A stretch of DNA of 64,000 nucleotides, from NCBI RefSeq assembly GCF_012952065.1, contig NZ_JABCJJ010000003.1, positions 62,001-126,000 of the forward strand. Direction: 5' to 3'. This document shows positions 1 to 8,617 of the stretch, in pieces. This DNA is from Cellulomonas fimi. Its GTDB lineage: Bacteria > Actinomycetota > Actinomycetes > Actinomycetales > Cellulomonadaceae. The notes under the pieces were generated by a model, which searched no databases, was not told the origin of the DNA, and saw nothing but the letters and a program-made list of their open reading frames with translations. Each line of letters starts with the position of its first letter. Position 1 is the stretch's first letter. The position numbers and the translations under genes were made by a program.

Positions 1-412
1 GGGTCGCGTCGGTGGTGACGACCGGGAGGCCGGCGTCGATCGCCGACTTGACCGGTGCCAGCATCGCCTGCGGGTCGGCCGGGACGAAGATGAGGCCGTC
101 CGGTCCACTGCTCACGACCGACTCCAGGACGGGCAGCTGGTCGGCGGCGTTCATACCCCGCGACGGACCGTCGTTGGACAGCGAGATCTCTCCCCCGAGC
201 TCGGCGGCAGCGTCTTGGGCGCCGCACTGCATGGCGGTGTAGAACGGCAGGCCGTTGTAGGTCGTCAGCAGGGAGATCTCCAGAGGCCCGTCGTTCGAGC
301 CCCCATCCGCCGCCGCCGCTCCCGGCTCGTTCGTGGTCTGCGTGCTGCAGGACGCGAGTGCGAGCGCCGCTGTTGCGACCATCGCTGCTCCCGCCAGACG
401 GATCTTCTTCAT
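1..412 (-). CDS. Sugar-type ABC substrate-binding lipoprotein, 3' end outside window
   Basis: The N-terminal 137 residues of a periplasmic-binding-protein-like lipoprotein are present and the rest lies beyond base 1. The ATG is at 412-410, so the frame has no stop inside the window. The product opens MKKIRLAGAAMVATAALALA followed by a lipobox cysteine (ASC at about residue 22), a Gly/Ala/Asp-rich linker, and then a first strand (LEISLLTTYNGLPFYTA) and an AMQCGAQDAAAELG helix of the kind seen in the type I sugar-binding (Peripla_BP_4, RbsB-like) fold. It is the last visible gene of the leftward operon 2986 to 1, after isochorismatase, ATPase and permease, so it should be the solute receptor of that importer. 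The ligand cannot be told from the sequence. Family call is firm; substrate unknown. Confidence 0.85.
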   Translation of the reverse strand, partial: MKKIRLAGAAMVATAALALASCSTQTTNEPGAAAADGGSNDGPLEISLLTTYNGLPFYTAMQCGAQDAAAELGGEISLSNDGPSRGMNAADQLPVLESVVSSGPDGLIFVPADPQAMLAPVKSAIDAGLPVVTTDAT

Positions 413-455
413 TGTGTCTCCTGTCCTGGGGCGTGCGTTGTGGGATGGGGTGGAG

Positions 456-1508
456 CTAGCGCGGCGCGAGCTGGCCTCGCCGGATGCCGTCGATCCAGAC
501 GGCGGTGATGAGCACCAGGCCGATGGCGATGTTCTGGTAGAAGGAACCGACGCCGACCATCACGAAGCCGGCGAGCAGCACTGTGGGGATGAAGGTGGCG
601 ACCATGGCGCCGGAGATGGAGGCGCGTCCGCCGAAGAGGCTGGTGCCGCCGATGATCACGGCGGACAGCGCCGCCAGCATGCTGGTCTCGTGGCCGGCGA
701 TTGCGGTGGTCCCGAAGCGGGTGATGTCCAGGAAACCCGCGATCCCAGCCATCAGGCCGCTGATCACGAAGACCCCCGTGGTGGTGAGCTCGACGCGGAC
801 GCCGGCCCGGCGCGCGCCGCTCGCGGAGGATCCGACGGCCAGCGTGTGCCGGCCGAAGGCGGTCCAGGCGAGCACTGCCGCCCCGACGAGGCCCACCAGA
901 ACGGCGATGAGCAGGGGAACGGGCACGCCGAGCACCGCGCGCATGCCGATCGCGCTCTGCAGCACCGGCGGCAGGTAGGGAACGTTCGCGCCGCCGGTGA
1001 CCACTTGGGCCAACCCGGTCGCGATGCCCATCGTGCCGAGCGTCACGACGAACGAGTTGATCCTCAGCCGGGTCACGAGCAAGCCGTTGAACATGCCCAC
1101 GAGGCAACCTGTCACGATCCCGGCCGCAAGCCCCGCGGCGATGGCCAGACCCCCGTTCGCATACTCGCCCGCTGCTGCGGCCGCACTGCCTCCGGAGACC
1201 GCGAGCACGGTCTTGGCCGAGACCACCGACGAGAGGACCAGGTTGGCGGCCACCGAGAGGTCGATGTGCCCGGCCCCGAGGACGAACGCGAGGCCGACGC
1301 CGAGCAGCATGAGTCCGGCGCTGTTGCGACCGATCGCCTGAAGGTTGGTCAGGGAGACGAACCTCGCCTCCGGGCCGGCGATCGTGAACGCGATGATCAG
1401 GGTTACGACGGCCGCGACGACGTACCAGGTCGTGGAGATGCCGGTGAAGGTCGCCGCGGAGACGGCCGGGTGCCGCGTCTGGTTCTTGGCGGGGGCGGTG
1501 GTGGTCAT
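456..1508 (-). CDS. ABC transporter permease, RbsC/BPD_transp_2 type
   Basis: A 350-residue integral membrane protein with about nine to ten hydrophobic segments and the family motif VIIGGTSLFGGRASISGA near the C terminus, typical of inner-membrane components of ribose/xylose-type importers. It would form the translocation channel, probably as a homodimer, with the ATPase encoded just upstream. Its ATG (1508) overlaps the ATPase stop (1505) in an ATGA pair, which implies translational coupling. Length matches the family (about 320-350). The binding-protein gene follows after 43 bases. Nothing unusual in the sequence. Confidence 0.92.
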   Translation of the reverse strand: MTTTAPAKNQTRHPAVSAATFTGISTTWYVVAAVVTLIIAFTIAGPEARFVSLTNLQAIGRNSAGLMLLGVGLAFVLGAGHIDLSVAANLVLSSVVSAKTVLAVSGGSAAAAAGEYANGGLAIAAGLAAGIVTGCLVGMFNGLLVTRLRINSFVVTLGTMGIATGLAQVVTGGANVPYLPPVLQSAIGMRAVLGVPVPLLIAVLVGLVGAAVLAWTAFGRHTLAVGSSASGARRAGVRVELTTTGVFVISGLMAGIAGFLDITRFGTTAIAGHETSMLAALSAVIIGGTSLFGGRASISGAMVATFIPTVLLAGFVMVGVGSFYQNIAIGLVLITAVWIDGIRRGQLAPR

Positions 1509-2299
1509 GACGCCCTCCTCTCGTCGTTCAGGCTTGTCTCGCCGAGCATCAGCGCGACGACGTCGCTCACGGTGGTGCCCCTCGGGTCGACCTCGGTGGC
1601 GACCGCGCCCAGTCGCATGACGACGATGCGGTCGGCGATCTCGAGCACGCGAGGCAGGTCGTGGGAGATCAGCAGCACCGCGATGCCGCGCTGCCGGGTC
1701 GCCTCGATGGTGTCCAGGACGATCTTCGACTGCTTGGCGCCCAGGGCGGCCGTCGGTTCGTCGAGGACGACGACGCGGCTGGCGCGGGACACCGCACGGG
1801 CCACCGCGACGACCTGCCGCTGGCCGCCGGAGAGCTGCTCCACCGGCCGGTCCAGGTTCGGCAGGTCGATGCCCAGGCCGTGCATGAGTTCCTCGGACTT
1901 CTGGCGCATCGCCCGGCGGTCCAGCATCCCGAGCCGCCCGAGCAGACCCGGCTTCTTCAGCTCGGTCGACAGGAAGATGTTCTCGACGACCGACAGGTGC
2001 GGTGCGACCGCGAGGTCCTGGTAGACGGCCGCCAGGCCGGCATCCATCGCGGACGCGATCGACCCCGGCTCGAGCGCGGTCCCGTCGATGCGGACCTCGC
2101 CCTCGTCGGGCGTCACGGCGCCACAGATGCAGGAGATGAACGTGCTCTTGCCGGCACCGTTGTCGCCGACGATCGCGAGCACCTCGCCCGCCCGGACCTC
2201 GAGGCTCGCGCCGCGGAGCGCCTTGACGTGGCCGTAGGTCTTACGCAGCCCCGTGGCGGTGAGCACCGGCGACGACGTTGGCGCGGCGTTGATGGACAT
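1505..2299 (-). CDS. ABC transporter ATP-binding protein, single-domain sugar type
   Basis: A 264-residue cytosolic ATPase. Walker A is GDNGAGKS (residues 45-52), the signature is LSGGQRQ, Walker B is VVVLDEPTAALG and the H-loop is LLISHD. Unlike classical RbsA (about 500 residues, two ABC domains) it has one domain, so a homodimer would be needed. Single-domain ATPases of this kind accompany some ribose/fructose-like importers. It sits six bases after the isochorismatase stop and overlaps the permease start by 4 bases, so all four genes of this operon are closely packed. Confidence 0.92.
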   Translation of the reverse strand: MSINAAPTSSPVLTATGLRKTYGHVKALRGASLEVRAGEVLAIVGDNGAGKSTFISCICGAVTPDEGEVRIDGTALEPGSIASAMDAGLAAVYQDLAVAPHLSVVENIFLSTELKKPGLLGRLGMLDRRAMRQKSEELMHGLGIDLPNLDRPVEQLSGGQRQVVAVARAVSRASRVVVLDEPTAALGAKQSKIVLDTIEATRQRGIAVLLISHDLPRVLEIADRIVVMRLGAVATEVDPRGTTVSDVVALMLGETSLNDERRAS

Positions 2300-2305
2300 G
2301 GAAGG

Positions 2306-2986
2306 TCATCCCTTGCGGTCGGGAAGGGCGGACAGGGTGCGCAGGACGTCCTGGAGGGGCTCGACGTCGGCGTAACGGGCGTCGATGTCGAACAGGTTCG
2401 CCGCGTGGGCCGAAGCGGAACGGTCACCGACCGCCTCAGCCGGGACGATCACGTGGTAGCCCCGGTTGAATGCGCTCTCTGCCGTGGCGCGGATGCAACC
2501 GCTGGTGCTGCAGCCGACGACGATCGTGGTGTCGACCTTGGCCGAGGTGAGCATCGCCTCCACGTTCGTGCCGAAGAAGGCCGATGCCCGAGGCTTGTTC
2601 ACGAGCGGCTCGTCAGCCCGCCGCTCGAGGCTGGGACGCAGCGCGACGTTCTCGCTGCCGATCAGCATCTTCTCGCTGTGCGGGGTCTTGCGCCGCACCA
2701 CCTCACCGATCTCCGCGAAGCTCGGGTCCCACGCCATCGTCGTGAAGATGATCGGCAGACCCTTGGCCCGCGCCACGGCGAGCAGGTCGACGATGCTGCT
2801 CTCCACGGCGGACAGGTCGGTGCCGATCTGCGCACCGGGGTTCGTCCACGCGCCCGCCATGTCGATGACGAGCACCGCCGGACGCTCACCCCAGCCGACC
2901 CGCCCCGCGAAGCCGGCGCCGGCGTAGAACTCGCGAAGCTCGGCGTTGTCGAGGCTGTGCTCGTACTTCGGGGCCAACTCAGTCAT
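2306..2986 (-). CDS. Isochorismatase-family cysteine hydrolase, N-carbamoylsarcosine amidase-like
   Basis: A 226-residue protein with the complete Asp-Lys-Cys triad of the isochorismatase-like hydrolases: Asp42 in VLVIDMAGAW, Lys131 in VNKPRASAF, and Cys164 in VVGCSTSGCIRAT, after the cis-peptide GCST stretch. The family cleaves small amides (nicotinamide, N-carbamoylsarcosine, ureidoacrylate, biuret) in the cytosol. It is the first gene of the leftward operon, with a GAGGAG ribosome site just before the ATG at 2986. Position ahead of a sugar-type importer suggests that it acts on the imported compound, perhaps an amide or carbamoyl derivative, but that is inference. The tandem repeat at 3051-3088 lies about 65 bases upstream. 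Confidence 0.85.
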   Translation of the reverse strand: MTELAPKYEHSLDNAELREFYAGAGFAGRVGWGERPAVLVIDMAGAWTNPGAQIGTDLSAVESSIVDLLAVARAKGLPIIFTTMAWDPSFAEIGEVVRRKTPHSEKMLIGSENVALRPSLERRADEPLVNKPRASAFFGTNVEAMLTSAKVDTTIVVGCSTSGCIRATAESAFNRGYHVIVPAEAVGDRSASAHAANLFDIDARYADVEPLQDVLRTLSALPDRKG

Positions 2987-3050
2987 GTCGCTCCTCTGGT
3001 GTCTCTGATCGCCTTCCAGGCACAGTGAGGAGCATCACAAGCCAACGAGG

Positions 3051-3088
3051 CGTGTGTCAACTATGACCAACGTGTGTCAACCATGACC
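3051..3088. promoter_or_regulatory. Tandem 18-base repeat, likely operator of the 2986-1 operon
   Basis: Two 18-base copies (3051-3068 and 3071-3088) differ at a single base and start 20 bases apart, about two helical turns. Read toward the operon each is GGTCATRGTTGACACACG, and the TTGACA core could also serve as a -35 element. They lie 65-102 bases upstream of the isochorismatase ATG with no other gene nearby. A regulator dimer binding head-to-tail half sites is the simplest reading. No regulator gene is visible next to it. Confidence 0.55.
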
Positions 3089-3529
3089 GCAGCCAGAGAC
3101 CGCGCGGTGGGTCGAGTGAAGCCGCTGGTCAGCTCGCTTTACTCGCCATATCCGCATGTCGCCGACACCGGTGAGGTGGATCCGACTCGTCTCAATCTTC
3201 GAGATAAGAGCCCGTCTTGAACCGCCGGTCGCGGTGATCACTGCTCGATCAGGCATCTAGTCGCAGTGATCGTGTGCGGAAGAGATGACGAGACAGGATC
3301 CGATCGGGGTCGCTTCCACTACGTGACCGATTTCGAGTCACTCAATGGTCAGCGCTTCGTCGCATCGTCACGAGGTACAGCCCTTCATCCTCATCGGCGC
3401 TCGGTTCCCCATCGCCGAGCTGGACGCCCACCTGGCCGCACGGATGGCGCTCTGGGCGCACGAACTCAACCTGCTGCGGACCATCCCTCGGGCGTCGGGT
3501 CCATGTGGAGGGATGTTCACCGCCCCAGA
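3089..3529. other. Gene-free stretch between two leftward operons
   Basis: About 440 bases between the repeat operator and the end of the M28 gene. I find no convincing coding sequence. An inverted repeat (GATCACTGC at 3236-3244 and GCAGTGATC at 3263-3271, 18-base gap) could be the terminator of the long operon that ends at 3530 or a small regulatory site. A short rightward open frame around 3345-3665 runs antisense into the M28 gene and resembles no family I know. Confidence 0.4.
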
Positions 3530-4705
3530 TCAGAACGGCAAAGAGATGCCTCGTGCCGGTGTCCGCGATGGTCGTTCGAGGGTTTCGACCAGTTCCTGGA
3601 CGAGCGGTACCGTCCAGGCGATGTTGGCCGCGATGCCGTCGTTGGGCAGGTCGTCCGGCTGGTGAAGGCGGTGCAGGTCGTTGAAGGTGAAGTGCATGGA
3701 TGGGACGCCGGCCGCGTAGAAGGCGGCGTGGTCGGTGCCGTAGGTCGGAGGGAACCTCGAGATGATCTCGAGCCGTTCCCGGGTGGAGCCTGCGAAGGCT
3801 CGGACTCGGTCCACGACTGTCTCCTCGAAGGCCTCGGGGCCGATGAAGACCTCCAAGAAGTCGCCGCGGCCCAGGCCGTCGAGGTTGATCACATAGTCGA
3901 GGCGGTCGAGGTCTTCGTCGCTTGCCGCGGCGACCATCGATCGTGATCCAGCCAGGTGCCATTCCTCAGCGGTGAAGAAGGTGATGGTGACCGGTCGGGC
4001 GGGGGGTTGCTGCATCCACTGCTCGGCGAGCAGAAGGAGCGCGATCGTGCCGCTGCCGTTGTCATAGGCCCCTGGGGTGTTCCAGAAGGTGTCGTAGTGC
4101 CCACACACCAGAACGCCACCGGTGTCCGTGCGGCCGGGGATCGTGACGGTGAGGTTCTCGCTGACCGCCTGGCCGCCGTGCGCGCACTCGGCCGAGAGCC
4201 GGACGGATACCTCATGTCCGTCGGCGAGCCACTCGCTGATCTGCAGCCCGTCGATCCTTCCGATCGCCAGATGCGGCACGGACTCGTCGGACCCGATGGG
4301 CAACGGCTGTGGGGCTGCGGGCCCTCCGTCACGGGCGTGAAGGTATGCGACGACGGTCCCGTCGACAACAGCGGCGAACTTGTGCCATTTCATCGAGTCC
4401 GCCCATAGTCCCTGGACACCGTGGGGTCGCAGGGTGGCCCGGATCTGACCAGTCGACGCGCCGCTCCACAACATCGGCCAGCAGGTGAGCTGCCGGACGA
4501 TGGGGTCGGTGACCTCCACCAGTGCGGTCGCGCCGGGGTCCCATCCGTCGGTTCGGACCTGGTGCCCCTCGACGTCCAGTCCGAGCGCGGTCAGTCGGCC
4601 GCGCAAGAAGTCTGTGGCCGCTGAGATGCCTGATGTCCCGTGGAACCGTGGTCCGAGCTCGACGAGGGAGCGAAGCTCGCTCAACGCCTTGCTACGAAGA
4701 TCCAT
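3530..4705 (-). CDS. M28-family zinc peptidase-like hydrolase
   Basis: 391 residues with the M28 (aminopeptidase Y/ glutamate carboxypeptidase-like) zinc signature: GHYDTF (His203, Asp205), GAYDNGSG (Asp215 as bridging ligand), TAEEWHLAGS (Glu247 base, Glu248 ligand), NLDGLG (Asp ligand) and a late HRLHQPDD histidine. Residues 80-200 look like the PA-domain-type insertion common in this family. No signal peptide or membrane segment is seen, so it should be cytosolic. It is the last gene of the LacI operon, starting one base after the phosphotriesterase-like gene ends. In this sugar-uptake setting it may hydrolyse an amide or peptide bond in a glycoconjugate, which is speculation. Confidence 0.85.
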   Translation of the reverse strand: MDLRSKALSELRSLVELGPRFHGTSGISAATDFLRGRLTALGLDVEGHQVRTDGWDPGATALVEVTDPIVRQLTCWPMLWSGASTGQIRATLRPHGVQGLWADSMKWHKFAAVVDGTVVAYLHARDGGPAAPQPLPIGSDESVPHLAIGRIDGLQISEWLADGHEVSVRLSAECAHGGQAVSENLTVTIPGRTDTGGVLVCGHYDTFWNTPGAYDNGSGTIALLLLAEQWMQQPPARPVTITFFTAEEWHLAGSRSMVAAASDEDLDRLDYVINLDGLGRGDFLEVFIGPEAFEETVVDRVRAFAGSTRERLEIISRFPPTYGTDHAAFYAAGVPSMHFTFNDLHRLHQPDDLPNDGIAANIAWTVPLVQELVETLERPSRTPARGISLPF

Positions 4706-4706
4706 C

Positions 4707-5783
4707 TCAGTTGTCTCCCTTGGCTCGCCAGGCGGACTCGAACAGCCTCGCGGGGTTGTCGGTCAGTAGTGCGGACGCCACGTCCGGGGCGATGCCATGC
4801 CGACCGACCAGCCGCGGAAGGAACAGTCGAGGGATGTACGCGAATCCGTTCCCGCCGTTCCGCGTCCACATGGCTTTGACGAACACGTCGTGGCTGAGCA
4901 GGATCCTGTCCCCGAACCCTTCGGTGATCAGCCGCGCGACCGCGGCGGCATCGTCGTGGGGGCTCGGGGCCTGCCCGCCGTGGTCGGCGTAGTAAAACCC
5001 CATGCCGACCATGTCGTAGCCCAGCCACGCGCCCCGAGACGCAAGCTGCGCCTGGTAGTCCGGGTCCACGCCCGACGGGTTCATGTGGCCGAGGACGACG
5101 GACGAAGGGGCGGCGCCCTCCTCCTCGATGATGTCGAGCACCCGTGAGCCGAGCCGGTCCCAGCCCGGAAGGTGCACGATCAGCGGCAGACCGGTACGCA
5201 GCTGAACCCGGGCCGCGGCCCTCAGGCACCGTTCCTCCGAGTCGGTCATGTCCGCAGAGATGCCGAGCTCGCCCAGCACCCCCGGGCGGATCCCCGTCTC
5301 CCCCACCCCGTGAAGCACCTCGTGGAGCAGTTCGTCCGCCAGGTCACCGACCGTTTGGGCGCGCACACGTTCGTCGTGCGTGGCGCCGACATACCAGGTG
5401 GAGCCCATGACGACGTTCAGGCCGGTGCGCTCGGCGATCTCCACGAGCCTGCCCGGGTCGCGACCCATCCCGGCGTTCGTGACGTCGATGACGGTGCGGC
5501 CGCTGGCGGCCAGGAACGGCTCGAGCTCGGCGACCGTGGCGTCGACGTCGTCCAGCCGGCAGTTGTCCGGGTGGAAGAACGGGTCTTCACGGAGCGCCCA
5601 GGCGATCTGGGCGCCGGCAGGCTGCCGGGCGAGCTCGGCCTTCCAGGGCTGGGGTGGCTGCCAGACGTAGGAGGAGAAGTCGGCATAGAGATGCTCGTGG
5701 GTGAGGGTGAGGCCCAGGTTCGCGGCCGGCACCGGCCCCTGCACCGTCTGCACCGCGACGATGCGCCCTTTATTGCGCGTCAC
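4707..5783 (-). CDS. Phosphotriesterase-homology protein (amidohydrolase superfamily)
   Basis: 358 residues. The N-terminal THEHLY motif (His29, His31) supplies two metal ligands; GELG has the bridging residue as Glu, where true phosphotriesterases carry a carboxylated Lys; LIVHLPGW and VVLGHM give the two middle histidines and ILLSHD the final Asp. This is the PHP/lactonase-like branch, whose known members are lactonases, phospho-sugar lactonases or weak esterases. The start is a GTG at 5783. It lies between the mutarotase-like and M28 genes of the LacI operon, with 10- and 1-base gaps. A role in hydrolysing a sugar lactone or ester is plausible but untested. Confidence 0.85.
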   Translation of the reverse strand: MTRNKGRIVAVQTVQGPVPAANLGLTLTHEHLYADFSSYVWQPPQPWKAELARQPAGAQIAWALREDPFFHPDNCRLDDVDATVAELEPFLAASGRTVIDVTNAGMGRDPGRLVEIAERTGLNVVMGSTWYVGATHDERVRAQTVGDLADELLHEVLHGVGETGIRPGVLGELGISADMTDSEERCLRAAARVQLRTGLPLIVHLPGWDRLGSRVLDIIEEEGAAPSSVVLGHMNPSGVDPDYQAQLASRGAWLGYDMVGMGFYYADHGGQAPSPHDDAAAVARLITEGFGDRILLSHDVFVKAMWTRNGGNGFAYIPRLFLPRLVGRHGIAPDVASALLTDNPARLFESAWRAKGDN

Positions 5784-5793
5784 GCGGATCCCT

Positions 5794-6873
5794 TCATGCC
5801 GCTACCCCGGGGTCCACGCCGAGCAGGTGCTGCGCGATCTGGCGCAGCTCTTCCGCCGTTCCGAAGAACCACCAGGACGTGAACTCGTCGACCGACTCCC
5901 GACGCCCCGTACCGCCGGCGATCGTGCGGCCGCGCGCCTCGACCTCTCCGAAGCCTCCCAGCCCGCCGTCGTCGTTGTAGACGTGCAGGGAGTCGCCGAG
6001 CAGTCCGACCGCGAAGTCCGGCTCCTCGGCGTAGATCGAGGACGGGTCGTTGCCGACGTTGCGGACCAGCAGCGCCCCGCGGCCCTGGTCGTCGATGCGG
6101 AAGTACCCCGCCCGGCCGTGGACGTGGGCGGCCTTCACGCCGATCTTGTATCGCTGGTCACCCGTTATCCGGGCGGTGACGGCACCGGGTACCAGGGCGA
6201 GCAGCTCCCCCGCCGGCTCGTAGTAGTCCGTGACCTCGGGGTGCGCCGTGGCCGGGATGATGACCTGACCGCCGGGTCGGACCTGGGCCAGGTTCCACGA
6301 TTCGCTGACCGCCGAGGAGTCACCGCCCTGACGGATCGCGACCCGTTGGGTGTACCCGGCGAACTGCACGTCCCCGAGGCCCTCGGCGAAGGCCCGGGTG
6401 AAACGGAGCGGGTGTTGCGCCGGCCGCACGGTGATCGTCAGGTCGATGTCCACCTGGCCGGTGCTCAGGCTGTAGGCGGTCAGGACGCTGCGGCGGGTCA
6501 GCACGCACTCGTCCTCATTGCCGGTGAGCGTGTGCTCCCCGGGGTCCATGGCGGATGGCAGGTCGTAGCTGCCCCAGTAGTCCGACCGGTCCGGGATCAT
6601 GTACTGGATCTCCGGACCGATCCACAGACGTTCGCCGCCGACGTTCCAATGGCCCGAGGCGATCAGTGCCGCGAACTGCTGCGGGTCCGCGAAGGCCGAC
6701 GGGATCCAGTTCGCGCTCGTGTCGGACTCGGACCGGAACGGGCCGTAGATCCGCGCCCCGCGCTGTGAGACGAGCAGAAGCGACCCATCCGCCAGCCGGA
6801 GCGTGTGATGGGGGATCCCTTGAGCGTCCAGGCGCTTCACCACGGTGAGGTAGGTGACGGTGTCGTCGTTCAT
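5794..6873 (-). CDS. Uncharacterised protein, possibly mutarotase-like
   Basis: A 359-residue protein if it starts at the ATG 6873 (MNDDTVTYLTVVKRL), five bases after the upstream stop and preceded by GGTGAG. A longer frame opening at 6918 overlaps the previous gene and is less likely. The sequence is rich in beta strands, without signal peptide or transmembrane segment, and has segments such as LLLVSQRGARIYGPF, GGERLWIGPE and DYWGSYDLP. The pattern recalls uncharacterised proteins related to the aldose-1-epimerase fold that occur in sugar operons. I cannot name catalytic residues with confidence. Context in the LacI operon argues for a carbohydrate-related step. Confidence 0.55.
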   Translation of the reverse strand: MNDDTVTYLTVVKRLDAQGIPHHTLRLADGSLLLVSQRGARIYGPFRSESDTSANWIPSAFADPQQFAALIASGHWNVGGERLWIGPEIQYMIPDRSDYWGSYDLPSAMDPGEHTLTGNEDECVLTRRSVLTAYSLSTGQVDIDLTITVRPAQHPLRFTRAFAEGLGDVQFAGYTQRVAIRQGGDSSAVSESWNLAQVRPGGQVIIPATAHPEVTDYYEPAGELLALVPGAVTARITGDQRYKIGVKAAHVHGRAGYFRIDDQGRGALLVRNVGNDPSSIYAEEPDFAVGLLGDSLHVYNDDGGLGGFGEVEARGRTIAGGTGRRESVDEFTSWWFFGTAEELRQIAQHLLGVDPGVAA

Positions 6874-6878
6874 AGCGC

Positions 6879-7628
6879 TCACCGGGCGTTTGCGGTCCAC
6901 CGCACGAGGTTGTCCCACAGCTGCTGGTAGGACGGCCAGGCCAAGAAGTCGGGGCTACCCCAGTGCGGGCTGCAGTCGGAGGCGAACACCGACGTCCTGC
7001 CCGCGCCCACCTCGCGCACTGCCACGAAGGGGTCGCCGTCGTACTCCACGAGCACCTGGCCCTCGGCGATGGGCCGCAGCTTGTTGTAGCCCAGAAAGTG
7101 GGCCCACTGCGTGTCCACACCCGCGAGCACGGGGTGGTCGGCCTGGACGACGGTTGGCGTGACGCCCTCCGGGGTCTCGATGCGGTCGTCGAACCCGAAC
7201 ATGCCGACCGGGAGCACCGTGGCGATCGGACTGAAGTGGTAGTTGGCCTTGCCCTCGAAGCCCGAGAACGACATGAAACCACCGATCATCATCAGGCCCC
7301 CGCCGAGATCGGTGACCCACCGCTTCAGTTCTGCCAGCCGGTTCGGCGTGCGACGTCCGTGAGTGAAGGCGTCCGCGTGCAGCAACAGCGTGTCGGCCGG
7401 GATGTCGGAGAGGATCACGACGTCGTATGCATCGAAGTCCTCAGCGGTCCATGGGGCGGTGTTGGTCGCCAGGTGGTTCGGGATGACTTCGACCTCGTGA
7501 CCGGCGGCACTCAACGCATCGGTCAGCGGCTTGTAGCCCTCCCCGAACTCGCCCGTGGAGTACGCGGACGACCCCTTGAGGTGAATCCCGTACGACATCC
7601 ACGTCTCACCGATGAGCAAGACCTTCAT
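6879..7628 (-). CDS. Glutamine amidotransferase-like (ThuA/GATase1-like) protein
   Basis: 249 residues opening MKVLLIGETWMSYGIHLKG, with a Rossmann-like class I glutamine amidotransferase fold: AYDVVILSDIPADTLLL, RLAELKRWVTDLGGGLMMIGG and VFASDCSPHWG. This matches the PF07090/ThuA-like group, which lacks the usual Cys-His-Glu triad and is found in sugar-utilisation gene clusters. The expected nucleophile elbow is occupied by MIGGFMSF, without a cysteine, so no amidotransferase activity is expected. It follows the ribokinase gene after 10 bases. ThuA-like proteins have been linked to disaccharide metabolism, but biochemical role is poorly known. Confidence 0.75.
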   Translation of the reverse strand: MKVLLIGETWMSYGIHLKGSSAYSTGEFGEGYKPLTDALSAAGHEVEVIPNHLATNTAPWTAEDFDAYDVVILSDIPADTLLLHADAFTHGRRTPNRLAELKRWVTDLGGGLMMIGGFMSFSGFEGKANYHFSPIATVLPVGMFGFDDRIETPEGVTPTVVQADHPVLAGVDTQWAHFLGYNKLRPIAEGQVLVEYDGDPFVAVREVGAGRTSVFASDCSPHWGSPDFLAWPSYQQLWDNLVRWTANAR

Positions 7629-7638
7629 AGCTGGTTCC

Positions 7639-8607
7639 TCACTTCTTGACTACCTGGGTACGGACAAACTCTTCAGCCTCGAACCGCGTCGGGTAGGACG
7701 CCTGCGCCCCGCGCCGGGTCACCGCCAAGGCCGCGTACGCGGTCGCGTAGGTGCTGGCGCTGAGCAGCGCCTGATTTCCGGCGAGCGACTCCGCCAGCGC
7801 GCCGACGAAGGCGTCTCCTGCGCCGGTGGAGTCGACCGCGTCCACGACCCGCGCGGGCACCGAGTGCACGCCGTCCTGGTCGAGGACGACACTGCCCTCC
7901 GCGCCGAGGGTGATGACCACGCTGAGCGGACCACGAGCATGCAGACGTGTCGCGGCCGCGCCCGGGTCCCGCTCGACGTCCGCGGCGCTCAGCCCGAGCA
8001 GGTGTGCGGCCTCGTGGCCGTTCACCACGAGGGGGTCGGCCACCCGAAGAACCTCGGTCGGGAGCTCGATGACCGGGGCAAGGTTCAGGACCACCCGGAC
8101 GCCGGCCGCGGCCGCCGACAGGGCGGCGCGGGTCGTTGCCGCTGACGACAGCTCGCCCTGCAGGACGCACACCGACGCGCCGCCGATCTGTGCGCTCTCC
8201 TCCATAATTAGGTTGTCGTCCACCTTCGCGTTCGCGCCGGCGATGATGATGATCGAGTTGTCACCGTCGGGCCCGACGACGATGACGGCGGAACCGCTCG
8301 CACCGGGGACACGGTGCACGCCGGTGACGTCGATGCCGTCCCGTATCAGCGCTTCCAGCAGCATTGTCCCGTGGACGTCGTCCCCGACGGCGCCGACGAA
8401 GGTGACGGCCGCGCCGCTGCGGGCCGCCGCGACCGCCTGGTTCGCGCCCTTGCCGCCGGGGAGGACGGTGAGGTCCTCCCCGGCGACGGTCTCACCCACA
8501 TCGGGACGACGAGCCACCCGCGTGACGTAGTCCACGTTCGTCGAGCCGACGACGACGACGCGCGGCCCTGCCTGCTGACTCGAGACCCGGGGTCCGTGGG
8601 CGTTCAT
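7639..8607 (-). CDS. rbsK: Ribokinase-like PfkB sugar kinase
   Basis: 322 residues, the usual ribokinase length with a short N-terminal extension before VVVVGSTNVDYV. The PfkB signatures are both present: the N-terminal GGKGANQAVAAAR substrate-binding motif and the C-terminal DSTGAGDAFVGAL motif with the catalytic Asp and anion hole. It phosphorylates a pentose or related sugar with ATP in the cytosol. It lies ten bases after the binding-protein gene in the LacI operon and probably acts on the imported sugar. Ribose is the default guess, but the unusual companion genes make a modified pentose equally possible. Confidence 0.88.
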   Translation of the reverse strand: MNAHGPRVSSQQAGPRVVVVGSTNVDYVTRVARRPDVGETVAGEDLTVLPGGKGANQAVAAARSGAAVTFVGAVGDDVHGTMLLEALIRDGIDVTGVHRVPGASGSAVIVVGPDGDNSIIIIAGANAKVDDNLIMEESAQIGGASVCVLQGELSSAATTRAALSAAAAGVRVVLNLAPVIELPTEVLRVADPLVVNGHEAAHLLGLSAADVERDPGAAATRLHARGPLSVVITLGAEGSVVLDQDGVHSVPARVVDAVDSTGAGDAFVGALAESLAGNQALLSASTYATAYAALAVTRRGAQASYPTRFEAEEFVRTQVVKK

Positions 8608-8617
8608 GCGTCGGTGC

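Noticed and set aside
333-2024. Long rightward open frame opposite the permease and ATPase genes
   Set aside because: Antisense to genes with clear Walker and transport motifs; composition is that of the opposite strand in GC-rich DNA and matches no family.
3345-3665. Rightward 106-codon frame
   Set aside because: No recognised family and it runs into the antisense of the M28 gene; weak evidence only.
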